A stretch of DNA of 64,000 nucleotides from Neocallimastix lanati (nom. inval.) (taxonomy: Eukaryota; Neocallimastigomycota; Neocallimastigomycetes; Neocallimastigales; Neocallimastigaceae), in contig JACVTC010000027.1 in assembly GCA_016946835.1 (NCBI GenBank), positions 682,001 to 746,000 of the forward strand. Direction: 5' to 3'. Below are positions 19,669 to 33,911 of the stretch, piece after piece. Every line of letters starts with the position of its first letter. Position 1 is the stretch's first letter. The translations under genes and the position numbers were made by a program. The notes beneath the pieces are model-generated. The model was given only the letters and a program-made list of their open reading frames with translations, was not told where the DNA came from and searched no databases.

Positions 19669-22600
19669 AAAAAAAACTCTGTAACCATAAGAATTACGAA
19701 TCACCCCTAAACGCAACCCTAACTACAATAGATTCACCTGATTAATATTTTATTATTTAATATTTAATATTAATTATTTATTATTTATTTATTGTTTATT
19801 ATTATTTGTTATTTATTATTTATTATTTACCTATTATTTATTTATTATTTACTGTTATTTAATACTTATTATTTATTTCTTTTCACCATCAAATTAAAAA
19901 ATAATTAAAAAGAAAAAAAAATCTCTATAACCACAAGAAGCATGAATAATAATCCTAATTGTTAGTAAAAATGATTGATTTGTTAGTACTCTCTAGTTAT
20001 AAAAAAAAATGAGAAAAAAAAAATAAACAACCACAACTCTAAAACATAACCATGACCACCTCTAACCGCAACCCTAACCTCAACCCTAACTGAAATAGAT
20101 TCATGTGATTAATAATTTATTATATAATATTTAATATTAATCGTTTATTATTTATTTATTTATTTTTTATTATTTATTTATTTATTTTTTATTATTTATT
20201 TATTTATTATTTATTTATTTATTTATTTTTTATTATTTATTATTTATTTATTTATTATTTATTTATTATTTATTATATACTTATTTATTAATTATTCATT
20301 TTACAATAATAATATCCTATTCATCTATAAGAAATTAAATATACTTCAAATTAAAATATTCTTAATTAAAAAATATTATTGATACTTCAAACAACTAATC
20401 AGTTATTATCAGCTTTAATAAAATGTGAAAAAAAAAAAAAGAAAAAAAAATCTTTATAACTACCATAAGAACCACCCCACGTAACCGCAACCCTAACTGA
20501 AATGTATTCACGTGATTAAATTTTATTATATAATATTTAATATTAATTGTTTATTATTATTTATTTATTATTTATTTATTTATTTATTTATTCATTATTC
20601 ATTATTAAAATAATAATATATCTTATGCATCTATAAAAAAATAAAATAAGTCTTCTAAAAATAAATTTTATTGTTACCAAAAAGCAATTGATCAGTTATT
20701 ATCCTCTGGCCATAAACAAAAATGAGAAAAAAATAAAAAAAAAAAAATTTTTGCCACTACTACTGGAACTATCAACTATTCCACCTAACACCTAACCGCA
20801 ACCCTAACTGAAATAGATTCATATGATTAATATTTTATTATATAATATTTAATATTAATCATTTATTATTCATTTATATATATATATATTTATTTATTAA
20901 TTTATTACTTATTATTTATTATTAAAATAATAATAAAATATCCTTTATACTTAAAATAGTCCTTTAAAAAAAATATTGTTGTTACTAAAAACAATTGATC
21001 AGTAGTTATTACCCTTTGGATTTTTTTTCATTGTCCTTTAAAAATACATTTATATAATAAAAATTAATACAAAAAAAAAAAAAATTTAAAATTTAACTTC
21101 TTGCTATATATAATATCTATATAATTCTATTCATCTTATCTTATATACTATAAATATTATATTAAAGAAAATATTAATAATAATAAATAAGAGAAATTTA
21201 AAAAACTACTATAGCTACAAAATTTAATGATAAAATATAACCATAAATAACAAACCTAATTTCAATAACTACAGCCATTAATTCACATGATTTATTTAAT
21301 ATTTTAATTATTTATTTATTACTTATTAATAATAAAAATTATTTATCCTATGAAAATTAAAATCCTATAAAATTTAAATTCTATGAAAATTAAAATCCTA
21401 TGTAAATAAATAATAAAAATCTTCTAAATTAAAATATTTCATATTTTATTATAAACTCTTATATATATATAACAAAAAAGAAGAGTACTTTATTGTTGAT
21501 TTATATGTTTATATAAGCTTTATTTTTTTTTAAATCATTCACTAGTTGAAAGATAATAATTATTAAAAATAATAGTTTAAACATATTGAAACAAATAGTG
21601 AATTATCATCCAATTTTTGCCCATATAAAATATACTGTATAAAAATAGATATATATAGATAAATATATAGATAGATAAATGATAGATAAATATAGATAAA
21701 CATATTTATAATTAGAAGTATAAATATAGATAAATATTTTAATATTTTTATATTTATCTATAGATTAAGGAACTTTTTTTTTTCTTTTTTTCTTTTTTTT
21801 TTTTGTATTGTTATGGCTTTTAATTTTTCTTATAATATATATATATATTTATATTTAAATATTTTCAATATTATTTTCATTAATGAAGCTTTTTACAATT
21901 TTAACGAATATTTAATTATATCCAAATTAATATTTTTATATAAATTATATAAAATATATATTTTTTTTATATAGATCTTTATATATTAATATTTTACTTT
22001 GCTTTATTTTAAAACTAATATATATTATTATATTATATTATATTATTAATCATACTATTAATTGCTATTAATCATTATTTTTAAAATTTGTTATATATTA
22101 TTATTGAAAGACAATGGAAATATTTTCATTTCTTTCTTATATTTATATTTATTTTTTATATATAATTACTATTTTTTTTTTTTTTAAACTTTTTCTTAAA
22201 TAAATACTTATTATATTGTACTTTAAATTCTCTTTAAATAATTAAAAAATCTTTTTTTTTTTTTTTTTTTGAATATAGGCAATGATATTTGAAAATGACA
22301 GTTCATAGTGACAATGAGTGACTTGCTTCTTCAAAAATTGTGTAACCATTTTTTTATTTAATTTATTTTTTTTAAAAAATATATATATATATTTATTTAT
22401 TATTTAAGTTTTCAATATTTTTTAAATTTTATTTATTTAGTTTATATTACTCATCCATTAAATAGTTTAATAGTTTATTTAAAATTTTAAAGTTCGTTCA
22501 TGTAAGCCATTAAATAAAAATTAAAAAAAAAAAAAAAAAATTTATAATGAAATAAAATATATATATATATATATACATAATTTATTTTTTATCTTAGTTT

Positions 22601-24434
22601 AAAGTTATAAAAATTTTAATATTATGTAATATATTTTGTATTATTATTTAATTTTTATTTTATTATTAAGAAAAATCAAAAAAAAAAAAAAAAAAAACTT
22701 TCCTTTTATATATAAATTAATATGAATTGATTAATAAGTTTATAAAAATATAAAATAGAATAAATATATTTAAAAAATTATCATTACTATTATTATTTAA
22801 TAAATGAAATTAAAAAAATATATATATTATTTAAAATAAATATATTAAAATAAAAATAAATGAAAACATAATAAAAAAAAAATATAAAAGTATACTAATG
22901 AAATATTAATAATTAAAATAATTTAAAATAATATAATTATAAAATAATATAAAAAAAAAAAAAAAAAAAATAAAAAAACATAATATAATAACATAGAAAC
23001 ATAACATAGAAGCAACTGATTAAAACAAAAAAATTTTTTTTTTTTGTTTCTTCCTCTAAGATGGCTATATTAACTTTTTAGTTAATTTTAAAAAAAAAAA
23101 TAAAAATAAAAATAAAATATAAAGGCTTAACTAAATAGATAAAATATACATATAATAATATAATTAATTAATTAATTAATAAATATATACTTAAAATAAA
23201 ACTATTATATATAAATAATAATAATAATAATAATAATAATTTATTTTCGATGGTAATACAACAAATCTCCTTAAGAAAGAGAAAAGTAAAAATTCACATC
23301 ATTCAATACTTTATAATAATTAATTCTATATTATTTAATTAAAGTTATTAAATAAAAATGAATAGAGAATCGATATTAAAATATTATAATTTATTAATTT
23401 ATTAATAGATAATATATGTTAAAAAAATATATATATATATTAAAAATTAAGGAATAAAATATTTAAAACCATTAAAATTATTAACTGTCATTTTTCTATT
23501 TAAATTGGTAATAAATATATTGAAAAAAGTTATTAAAAAAGAAAAGAACTTTTTCTATTTACGAGCTTAGAAAAGCTAAGTTTAGAGACGTTTTTAATAA
23601 CAATAACAATAATTTTATATAAATAAAAATTATATATTTTTTTCTTTCCTTTACTACCAAAAAAATGTTCCTAAAATACTTGAAAAAAAAATAAACAAAA
23701 AATATTTTTTTATATAAAATATATAAATTTATATATTTTAAAATATTTTAAAATTTCAACAAAAATTGTTTTATGTTGTACAATAAATAAAAGATCAGAT
23801 CAACGTATTTAATTTGTTAATGTATTAAATAAGTTTTAAATTGTATTGTATTGTACATAAATGAACAAATATAAATATTATTAATAATTAGATTTATTAA
23901 AATAATAAGATACTTTAATATAAAACTTTAAATTCATGTACAATACATTATTTAAATGGTTGGATAATCACCTTTTTTGATTTAAAAAAAAAAAAAACGG
24001 AAATTAAACAAAATTAAAGAATTAAAAAATTTAAAAATAAAATTTTTTTATTTCATTTTCATTTTTAATTCTATTAATTAATTAATAAATTAATTTAATT
24101 TTTTATTTAATATCTGAACTATTTAATTATTTATTATAATTTATTAATTATTTATTATTATTTATTAATTATTTATTAAATTTTATTAATTATTTATTAT
24201 TTATTATTTATTATTTAACTATGAATTATTTAGCTAATTAGTTATTACTATTAATAATAATAAAAATTAGAGCAAAACAAAAAACAAAAAAAATATTATG
24301 CTATTAATTCTCCCATAAATTAGCAAATAAATATAAAATAAAAATAGAATAATAAATATTGAATATTTAATTATTACTATAATTTCAAGTATTATTACTA
24401 ATATTATTTTAATACAAGTATTATCATTTTATAT

Positions 24435-24548
24435 TGTCTTCTATTATATATCTTTATCCTTGATTATCATCTTGTCTTCTGTTATATATCTTTATCCTTG
24501 ATTATCATCTTGTCTTCTGTTATATATCTTTATCCTTGATTATCATCA
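24435..24548. repeat. Minisatellite, 3 copies of 38 bp
   Basis: Units start at 24435, 24473 and 24511 and are almost identical (TGTCTTCTGTTATATATC, then TTTATCCTTGATTATCATC). They differ at one position near base 9 of the first unit and at the last base of the third. There is no coding context. Confidence 0.85.
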
Positions 24549-27500
24549 TAATCATTGTTATTGTCTTCAATCATTTTTTTAATAGTTAACAATTATTAGC
24601 TATTATTTTTAATTTTTATTACTATTATTAACTATTAACTATTATTATTATTTTTAATTTTTAATTTAATAGATCAGATAAAGAGTGGAAAAGTAATAAT
24701 TTAAATCTGTTGTAAAGAACAATTTATATATTTTTAAAAACTAACTTTATATTAGAATAAAAAAAAAATACATATATTTATTAATTATTTATTATTTATT
24801 ATTTATTATTTATTTAATATTATTTATTTGTTATTTATTTGTTATTTATCTATTATTTGTTATTTATTTATTATTTATTTATTATTTATTATTTATTTAT
24901 TATTTATTATTTATTTATTATTTATTTGTTATTTATTTATTATTTGTTATTTATTTATTATTTATTTATTATTTATTATTTATTATTATTTATCTTATCA
25001 GTTATGATCATTTATAGTAGGAGAATGATTTATCAATTGTTAATCAATTGTTAATAGTCATAAATTTATTTTATTTATTTTTATTTTTAAAGAGTGATGA
25101 ACATTTAAAATGAATATTTAATCATATTATTTAATCCTAAATTTTATAAATTTATATCGTATTTCATTAATCTTTTTTTTTTTTTTTTTTTTCATATTTC
25201 CAACTACTTTTTTTTTTTTTTTTTTACAGAAATATTTTACAGAATTTAATAAAATAATAATAATAATAAAGGTAGATAGATTAGACTTTAAATTTTTATT
25301 TTAAAAAATAATTATAGTGGATAGATTAGACTTTAAAAATTTTAATATATATATTATTAATTACCTTTCTATACTTTTTTTTTTTTTTATATTTTATTTT
25401 TTTTTCATGTAATAATAACAAAATTTTAAATTTTAAATATAATCAAAATATAAAATAATAATAATAATAAAAAAAAAAAACTTTAATTTTAATAAAAAAT
25501 TATTATTTTATTTTATTTATGAAGTAATTAAAAAAAAAAAAAAAAAAAAAATAGACTGATTTATTACATTTCATTTAGATATAATGGAACTTTTTGTATA
25601 ATTATTATTATATTTGTAATATCTGTTAATCATCTTTTTTAAATATATATATTAATAAAAATATATATTTTAAAAAAGAAAAATTACAATAAGATAGAAT
25701 AATAAAAACCAGAAAAATTAAAAAAACTTTTGTAATAGTTAAAAATAAATGGTTATTTTAATTATTAAATTGTTTATTATTTATGTAATAATTTTTTTTT
25801 ATTTTTTTTAAACCTTTAAATATAATAGTTTTAGAAATTCTATTTCCACTAATTTAACTAAATATGTATATATATAGAATATACTCTATATCATAAATAA
25901 TTATTATTATGCTTATGGGTAAAATAATTTTATCTATTCCATGTGGTATAAAATAAAAATTTACCATTAATTTTAACCTGTACCAATGCCTTAACAAAAA
26001 TTTACCCATGTTATTTGACTGTATCTAATCCTTTATTATAGGAATGGAGGGAAAGTATATATAAAAAAATAAATTCTAATGGAATAAAAGAAATTATAAT
26101 AAATTTTAATAAGTTAAGTTTTTTTTTTTTAACTGCTTAGATAGATTTCTCTAAGAATAATATTTTTTTTCTCACTTTTTTTAATATATATTACATTTAT
26201 TTTCATTATTTTCCTTAGCTTCACCAGCAGATATTCCTTTTTCATTATACCAAAAAAAAAATAATAATAATATAATAAAAATAAGATTTTTTTCATTTGA
26301 AATACTCTAATCCTTAAAGAATAATACAAGTGTCATTAAAATTTATACAACTTTAAATGACGGATTAAATTATAAATTTGTAGACATTTCTATTTTTACT
26401 GTAGAAAAAACTTTAAATAATATATTGGTAATACATTAACAATGTGCTATTAATAAATGATAAATTTATTTAAGCTATTTAAATATTTAAATACTATAAT
26501 TAAATAAAATATATTAAATTATATTGATATATTTAATATATTTTATAAATAAATTAGAATATAATAGATTATATTCAATAGAATAAGGATAAATATAAAA
26601 TAATTCATAAAAAAAAATATTAAACTATCAAAATACAATACAAAATAGAATCAATAGAAGAATTAAAATGAAAATATATATTAAATAATAATATCTATTA
26701 TAAATATAAATATAATTATTTTAATAATAATTAATAAATAAAAAATTAATTATATATATATAAAGTGATAATTTTTTTTAATCATTAAATTGTTCAAATT
26801 TAATAATAAAAAAATTAAATAATAATTAATTAATATAAGTATTAAAGAATAATTAATAGTTAAATAATAATTTATTAAATAAAAATAACTATTAAATAAT
26901 AGTTAATAGTAAATAAATAATAAGTAACAGTTAATAATAAATAAATATTAAATAATAATTAATAGTTAATAACTATTAGATAATATTAGATAATAGTTAT
27001 TAATATTTATAATTATTTAATAATTTGGATGATTGTTTGAATATAAAAAATAATGAACCATTTTATATAAACCGTTTTACTATTTAATTATCATTTGATA
27101 ATCAAAATTACACAAATCAATTAAAACTGTATAAAAATAAAATGATATAATATAAAAAAAAAAAAAATTAAATAAAATGTTATTAAATGTAAAATGATTA
27201 TTAGTTTTAATTTATATTAAATAAACCATTAAATGAATTTAAATAAACCATCGCTGGTTTTATATATTTCTTTTTATTTTTCAAAAGTAATAATGGTTTA
27301 TTCTATCATTATTATAATAATTATTTTTTAAATAATTAATTCGTTAATGTATGAACTCTAATTAATTCTTTTGATAAAATAATAATAATAATTATAATGA
27401 TAATATTAATAATAATAATAATACTAATTTTTATATGAATATAATAGAGGAAAGTATAATAAAAGGAAAAAAATTTTTTTTTTTCTTTTTGTTGACTGCG

Positions 27501-27609
27501 GTCAAAAAATAATTTATTTATTTAATATAATGAAACCATTATTGCTAAAAATAAAAATAATAACAATAGTAAAAAAAAAAAGTTAAAAATAAATTTATAA
27601 GTTGACTTA

Positions 27610-27895
27610 TTTTATTTATTATGTACCATGAAAAATACTTGGTTAGGAGATTTACACATTCTTATTAATTAAGCCATAAAAACGGATTTTAAAAATGAAC
27701 CTTTACAACAAAATGATTTAATACTTAAAACTAATGATATAGAATGTTTTTCTAGTTAGTCTTGGATGAGAAAGATAGGTGTCGACGTTAAACCGATATG
27801 GCAAAGAATTCAATGAAAGTTTGATACGTTTATGGGAATCTTATTGTCATCCCTTCTCGTTAATCCCGTTTAAAAAAGACAAAAAGTAATTAGGA
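27610..27895 (+). pseudogene. Possible decayed coding fragment
   Basis: This short island has clearly less biased composition than its surroundings. One plus-strand frame reads SWMRKIGVDVKPIWQRIQ, then a TGA, then KFDTFMGILLSSLLVNPV. Other stops lie upstream. I do not recognise the family. It may be a relic of a gene or transposon, or simply unique non-coding DNA. Confidence 0.25.
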
Positions 27896-30098
27896 AGTAT
27901 TCTAAATCAATTATTATTTTTATTATTTATTTTAATTATAATATACAATAATAATATATTTAGTAATATTTTTTTTATTTTAAAATTAATAAAGTGTACT
28001 CTTTATATTATTAAAGTAAAATAATATAGAATACTTTAATTATTTTAATATTTCATTATTATTCAATCTTATTCTATATTATTCAATTCTTTATTACTTT
28101 TTAATTTTTTAATACTTCATAATCTATATTTTTATAATTCTCTCGCTAATTTTTTTATTTTTATTTTTATTTTTATTTTTTATTAATATTTGAACTATTC
28201 GATTATTTAATTTATTCAATATATATATATTTTTGAAGTGCTTAGTATTTTTTTTTTTTTTTTTTTTTTGACTTTTTGAAACTTTTTATTTTTATTTTAC
28301 TTTTGAATTTTTATTTTATTATTTTAAAGTTGCTAGTTTAAATGTTTTTATTTTAAATTTTATATAACTCTTTGCTCTTCTCAAGTTCATTGCAATATAT
28401 GGTTAGGTATATGTTTAAATATAATGAAGTATATACAAAAGTGTATTAAAACCATATTTAATTTGACTCTTTTTCTAAATAAAGTCAAAATAAATTAATT
28501 TGAAATTTTATATATATATATATATAAATAAATGAAGCATATATTAATAAAATTATAGTAGTAATATTATAATATATTTTATTATTATATATTATATAAT
28601 TAATAGAAAATTTAAAATAATATTTTTTGTAAGTTAAAAATATACTTTAATATGATTGGATATATTTTTAATACATATATTTTATATATTATCAATACAT
28701 TCTAATATATTCTAATCTTATAAATAATACTAAAATAATATATTATGAATATAATCAACAAATTTAGCATAAAATTAATATATGAAGAGTTAATTCTCTC
28801 ATAGATTAATTTTTTATATTTTAATCTTTTTAATATGTTAAATTTTCTTATATTATATATGAACAATATATTAGAATTAACTTTAATTGAATTTTATTTT
28901 GTTAATAACAATAATTAATAAATATTAATAAATTTTATATAAATAATAATCAATTTTATAAAAATAATAATCAATTTTATAAAAATAATAAAATTTATAT
29001 AAATAATAATAAATAGATGATTTTTATATTTTTTGCATAAAATAAATATTTACAACAAAGCTTTTTAGTTATTAATTATTAACTATTAATGATATTTAAT
29101 AGTCCTACTATGTATATAATTTTTTTTTTTTCATAATTCCTTTAAATATATCTTTTTATATTAATATAATTTTTTGTTAAATTTCTTATTTATTTATTAA
29201 AAACTTTAATTGTTTAATATATTAATAATTAATAACAATAAATTATATGCCATAAATAATATTTATCCTATATATATAAATTAAAAAATAATACATTGAA
29301 TATAGGTTTTTTTTTTAATTTTTAATATATATTTCAAATTCTAAAATAGATTTATACTATTTTCAATAGATAAAATTATATAATTACAATATATTGTAAT
29401 ATATTACATATTTAAATTATTTATTATTCATTGTGTATATATTTATTTTATACCTTTTTTTAAAATTTTTATATTTTTATACTAATTAAATATTTAAATA
29501 TTAAAAAATATATAATAAAAAATAAATAATAATCATTATATAATATTTAATAGTAAAAAAATTGTTTGTTATTATTTATTATTTATTATTATTTACAATT
29601 GTTATTAAAATTATATTATTAAATATTAGATATTTATATTATTTATTATTTCTTTTTATTGATCTATATTATTTATTTATAAAAATTTTTCATATAAAAG
29701 GAGTTAGAAGTCGTGTAATTTTTTAATTTTTTTTTTTTTTTTTAATTCATTATTATTTTATTCGAATTCTAGTTACGGTTGAAGAATAAATATTGAAATT
29801 AAAAAAATATATATATTTATCGTTTTCATTTATAAAGTATTTCTTTTTTCTTTTTTTTTTTTTATATTTAAAAAAATTTTAAATCATAAATTAAAAAAAA
29901 AATACAATATATGTATATTAGTAATCAATAATAATATTTATTTGAACCAAATTTTTAAAAAATTGATTTAATCGATTTTTTTTTTATTTTGACAAACTAG
30001 AAAGAAAATAATAATCCAATTTTAATTTTTTAATATCTATTATTGTGGACTTTTAAAAATATTTTTTTAATTTCAATATTTTTTTTATTGTTATTATA

Positions 30099-31061
30099 AT
30101 GCCAGCTACTTCAGCTCTTTCTTACGATCAAACTGTTTTAGAACCAAGAAAATATGATGATAACAGAACAAAATGTAACTTTATAAAAAAGATGACCACC
30201 AACGCTAATGTTGGTGCTGTTAAAACAGAAAAGCTTGATTCTTATACCCTTATAAACTTAGCGAAGTTTATGACTCACTCATTTTATAAAATTTGGGATA
30301 ATGCCAATAGTAAAGATATTTATAGTGGATATGGAAACAATGATTTAATGTATTACTTTCAACAAACTGCCATCAGTGAAGTCAATCCAAATTTTGAACA
30401 TTTTCAAGACTTTTGTGAAAAAATATTAGGTGCTACTGAAACTTCTTATAGTTTATGTCTTTGTGCTTTGAAGCTTATTGATCGTCTTCGTGTCAGAAAT
30501 AGTGATGTTTCTGGCTCTGATGGTTTTGAATATAGAATATTTATTGCTGCTTATGTTATTGCTTATAAATTTTTCACAGAACGTTCAATAAATAATAAAG
30601 CTTGGGAACCCATCTGTGGTATGGATGTATCCCAAATTAATGTTATGGAAATTGAAATGCTTTTTGGTATATCATTTAATGTGAATATTACCAGTGAAGA
30701 GTTTATTGAATGGATACAGGAAATGGATATGATTTTCAGTAATAATATAAATACAAGTATGTGGTATATACAAGATATAAAGCCAATATTATCAGCTATT
30801 GTTAGAGAAACTGAAGAAGTCGTTATGAGTGATAAATCAATAGCCTATTACGATTCCCAAGATACCAATGTAGACCTTGGTAATAAAAAGCCATCTACAT
30901 CTAAACCAATGATGAGCTATTGTAGAAACAACAGTATTAGTAGCGGTAGTACACTTGTTGCTTCCGAATACGAAGAAAGCATAGTTGAAGGTGATAGTTT
31001 CCAATATGCTTTATCCCCATTATCTGTTACCTCCACTGAAACCTCCTTTCTTACTCGTTAA
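30099..31061 (+). CDS. Cyclin, Pho80/Pcl-like
   Basis: The 320-residue protein holds one cyclin fold at about residues 50-215. The strongest part is IAAYVIAYKFFTERSINNKA followed by WEPICGMDVSQINVMEIEML and FGISFNVNITSEEF, the helix 3-5 signature of Pho80-type cyclins (small-residue helix, then an N-x-x-W element, then a hydrophobic ELxxLEFxLL-like helix). These cyclins bind Pho85/Cdk5-type kinases and control nutrient or morphogenesis responses in fungi. That role here is by family analogy. About 100 residues of Ser/Thr-rich tail follow (SISSGSTLVASEYEES). No intron is needed. The ATG lies directly after a T-rich upstream region. The partner kinase is not in the window. Confidence 0.8.
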   Translation: MPATSALSYDQTVLEPRKYDDNRTKCNFIKKMTTNANVGAVKTEKLDSYTLINLAKFMTHSFYKIWDNANSKDIYSGYGNNDLMYYFQQTAISEVNPNFEHFQDFCEKILGATETSYSLCLCALKLIDRLRVRNSDVSGSDGFEYRIFIAAYVIAYKFFTERSINNKAWEPICGMDVSQINVMEIEMLFGISFNVNITSEEFIEWIQEMDMIFSNNINTSMWYIQDIKPILSAIVRETEEVVMSDKSIAYYDSQDTNVDLGNKKPSTSKPMMSYCRNNSISSGSTLVASEYEESIVEGDSFQYALSPLSVTSTETSFLTR

Positions 31062-32484
31062 TCTTTAAAACATTATTTCATTTTAATTTTATTTTTTTAC
31101 CTTTTTATGTTTATTTAATTTTTTTTCCAAATATTAAATCTATAGATATAAAAAGAATTAATTGAGTAAAGGAATATAAAAAGGTGGGGTCTAAACCTTA
31201 ATACCAAATCTTTTTTTTTTTTTTTTTACAATTATTTCTTAAAAAAAAAAAGAAAAAGAAAAATCATTTGTAATTTATTTTAATAATATTAATTTAATTC
31301 ATTTAATTTATAAATACTTAATTTATTATCTAATTTAAAACACCATAAAATAAAAACAAAAAAAAAAAAAAATTTTTTTAATAGTATTAATAATAATAAA
31401 AAAAAATAAAACTTTTAAAAAAATGATTTATTTTTTTTATACTTTTATATTTAGTATTGTTTTTAAATATAAATGAAAGAAGTAATATTAATATGTTTTA
31501 TTAATACTCATAATTTATTTTTTAATGATTGTAAACATTGTAAAGCTTTAAAAAGGTACACATCACTTATGAGTTGATGTATTAAAACCAATTTTGTACA
31601 TTTTAATCTTAATATAAATTAATCATTGTATAAATAGTTAAAAAGTAATTTAAACAAAACATCATTATTATTAACTATAAAAAAAGAAACAAGAATTATA
31701 TAAAATTTATATAATTTTTATTATTTACCTCTTTATAATATTTAATTTAAAAAAAAAAAAAAATTATATAAAATAAATAATTTTTTATTATTTATCTCAT
31801 AATTATTTAATTTATTCATTTATATAATACAACTTTTTTCATTGTATAAATGAGAAAAAACAATAAATAATAATAAAAATAATATAATCAAAGAAACAAT
31901 ACATTTATATATAAATAATAAAATAAAGGATAAAATAAATTATATATATATAAATATAAATATGTTTATCCTATGTTTAAAAATAATAATAAAAAAAAAA
32001 GGAAGACCAAATTAATTTAATAATAAATATATATATATATATAAAAATAACAGAAAAAGAAGAGGAAAACTATCTATAAAGTTTTATCTTTTTTTTTTAT
32101 CATTTATATTTATTGTAAATTAGTTATAAAATAATAATAATAATAATAATAAAAATAATAATAATAAAACTAAAAAAACTATTATATTATTATAAAAAAT
32201 ATATAAATATTATTGAAATAAAAACTTTAAAAATAATATATTATATTATTTATATATATATATTTTAATATTTTTTTTCAGTATTTTAATTTTTTTTTTA
32301 TAATATATACCAATAATTTCATTGGTTTATCTATTTTTAGATACAAGTTTTTTTTTTTTAAAAAAAAAAATAATAATAATAATTTAAAAATTAAAAATTG
32401 TTATTAATGAAGATATATTTATGAAAATTATATAATATATAATATATATAAATTTATATAAATAAGAATTTTTTTTTATTATAA

Positions 32485-32535
<51 letters not shown>

Positions 32536-32859
32536 ATCTTAAATGAAGTATAATTATATAACATAACCATTCCTAAATATATTAATAATAAACTTTTTAA
32601 TAAGTTTTTCTTTTTAATTAATAGTATTTTTCATGAATAAATATTATTTTTTAAATAAATAAATAAATAAATAAATAAATTATTTGCTTATATATATGAG
32701 CAGCAAAAAAATTTCTTTGACATTTAATAAAATTATTTTTATTAAAATTTTAATCATCTATTTATAGATGAATAATTAAAAAAAAAAAAAAAATTATAAA
32801 TTATAAATTATAAATTATATATATATATATATATATAATTTTTTTTTTGTATTTTTTTA

Positions 32860-33000
32860 TCTCTCTTTTTATGAAGGGATTATTTAATTTAAAAAAAATT
32901 TGGTTAATTAACTGAATATAGTTGTAAGGATGTCCATGTATTCATTTATTACAATCATTATTATTCAATATTCAGTATAATTAATAGTAGTTCTTTCTTT
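32860..33000 (-). pseudogene. Degraded copy of the first exon/upstream region of the 46288 gene, inverted
   Basis: The minus strand contains AATGATTGTAATAAATGAAT, then ACATGGACATCC and ACAACTATATTCAGTTA, closely matching 46270-46325. The coding frame is lost through TTAATTAACC and A-rich changes. It is one of three degraded copies in 32.8-34.5 kb. Confidence 0.65.
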
Positions 33001-33230
33001 TTATGTATATATATAAATTACCAAAAATAAAAAATAACTATCTATATATTTTTTTATTTATTAACATATGTATTATTATGTTACATAATAGTTTTTTTAT
33101 TTTTTTATTTTTGAAATTTAGTTTTTAAAAAATAAAAATTTAATGAATAAAAAAAAAATTTAAATTAATAAAAAAAAATTAATTTATATTATTATAAATA
33201 GTAATAATAATATAAATAAAAAAATTTTTT

Positions 33231-33268
33231 TTTTTATAGATCCAATGAAATCATTGGATCTATAAAAA
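33231..33268. repeat. Perfect inverted repeat, 18-bp arms with a 2-nt loop
   Basis: The arms 33231-33248 and 33251-33268 are exact reverse complements around AA. The core GATCCAATGA/TCATTGGATC also occurs in imperfect form near 33938, 32305 and 41314. It could form a cruciform or RNA hairpin. Confidence 0.85.
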
Positions 33269-33284
33269 TAGTTATAAATGAAAG

Positions 33285-33321
<37 letters not shown>

Positions 33322-33519
33322 TAGTAAAAAAGAATTTTTATGATATTTAAAACAAATTTTTATTTAAAATTTTAATCAATTAAAAAATCTATATTTTTAT
33401 AAATAAAAAAAATGTAATAATATTAATAAATAAAAATATAAATAGTTTTTATTTTTTATATATCTTTAAGTAATTTAATATATATATGTATAAAAAGAAA
33501 GTATTACTATTAATTAAAT

Positions 33520-33735
33520 ATTTATAAATATTGAATAATAATGATTGAAATAAATGAATACAAGAATTTGAATAAACATCTTCATAACTATATTAAGTAA
33601 CCAAATTTTAAAATTAAAGCAATAATCTCTTCATAAAATAAAGATAAAAAAAGATACAAAAGAAATTTTGCTCAAACTCAACCCATGTCTTTTTTAATAG
33701 ATTCTTTAATAACAATAATTTTTTATATAACAATT
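33520..33735 (+). pseudogene. Degraded copy of the first exon/upstream region of the 46288 gene
   Basis: GAATTTGAATAAACATC, TAACTATATTAAGTAACC, GCTCAAACTCAACCCATG and GATTCTTTAATAACAATAAT follow the order of exon 1 and its splice donor region at 46288-46460. The frame is broken by several stops and the GT donor is lost (AATAAC). Confidence 0.7.
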
Positions 33736-33871
33736 ATCATTGGGTTTGATTTATTAATCGAAGTTAATAATAATTATAATAATAATAATAATAATAAAAT
33801 AAAAATTTTAAAAAAAAAATAATTTATAAATTTATATATATAATAATTATAATTTTTAATTTTTAATTTTT

Positions 33872-33911
<40 letters not shown>

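Larger units (their letters stand above)
18790..21300. repeat. Satellite-like tandem array, units of about 290-420 bp, with CCCTAA-like clusters
   Basis: The same ordered blocks recur: a TTTA tract, TAATTATTCATT..AATAATATCCTATACATCTATAA, CAATTGATCAGTTATTA, an A-rich run, an ACCACAAGAACCA-like block, CCCTAACCGCAACCCTAAC, GAAATAGATTCATGTGATTAAT, then TTTA again. The GATCAGTTATTA-type block lies near 19008, 19360, 19980, 20396, 20688 and 20992. The CCCTAA cluster lies near 19085, 19715, 20070, 20485 and 20792. Unit length varies through expansion of the TTTA and A tracts. Beyond about 21010 the pattern is degenerate (a CCTAATTTCAATAACTACAGCC-like trace at 21250). A MITE sits inside one unit. Confidence 0.8.
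21301..30098. other. 8.8-kb AT-rich intergenic region without a convincing gene
   Basis: Mostly A/T runs, TTTA and ATATAT microsatellites and short AAT repeats. Items that stand out are a 3-copy 38-bp minisatellite (24435-24548), slightly more complex islands near 22255-22345, 23235-23300, 25830-26045 and 27610-27895, and TTTA repeats coding only low-complexity Tyr/Leu/Ile ORFs (24770-25000). None of the reading frames in this region looks like a protein gene. Confidence 0.6.
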
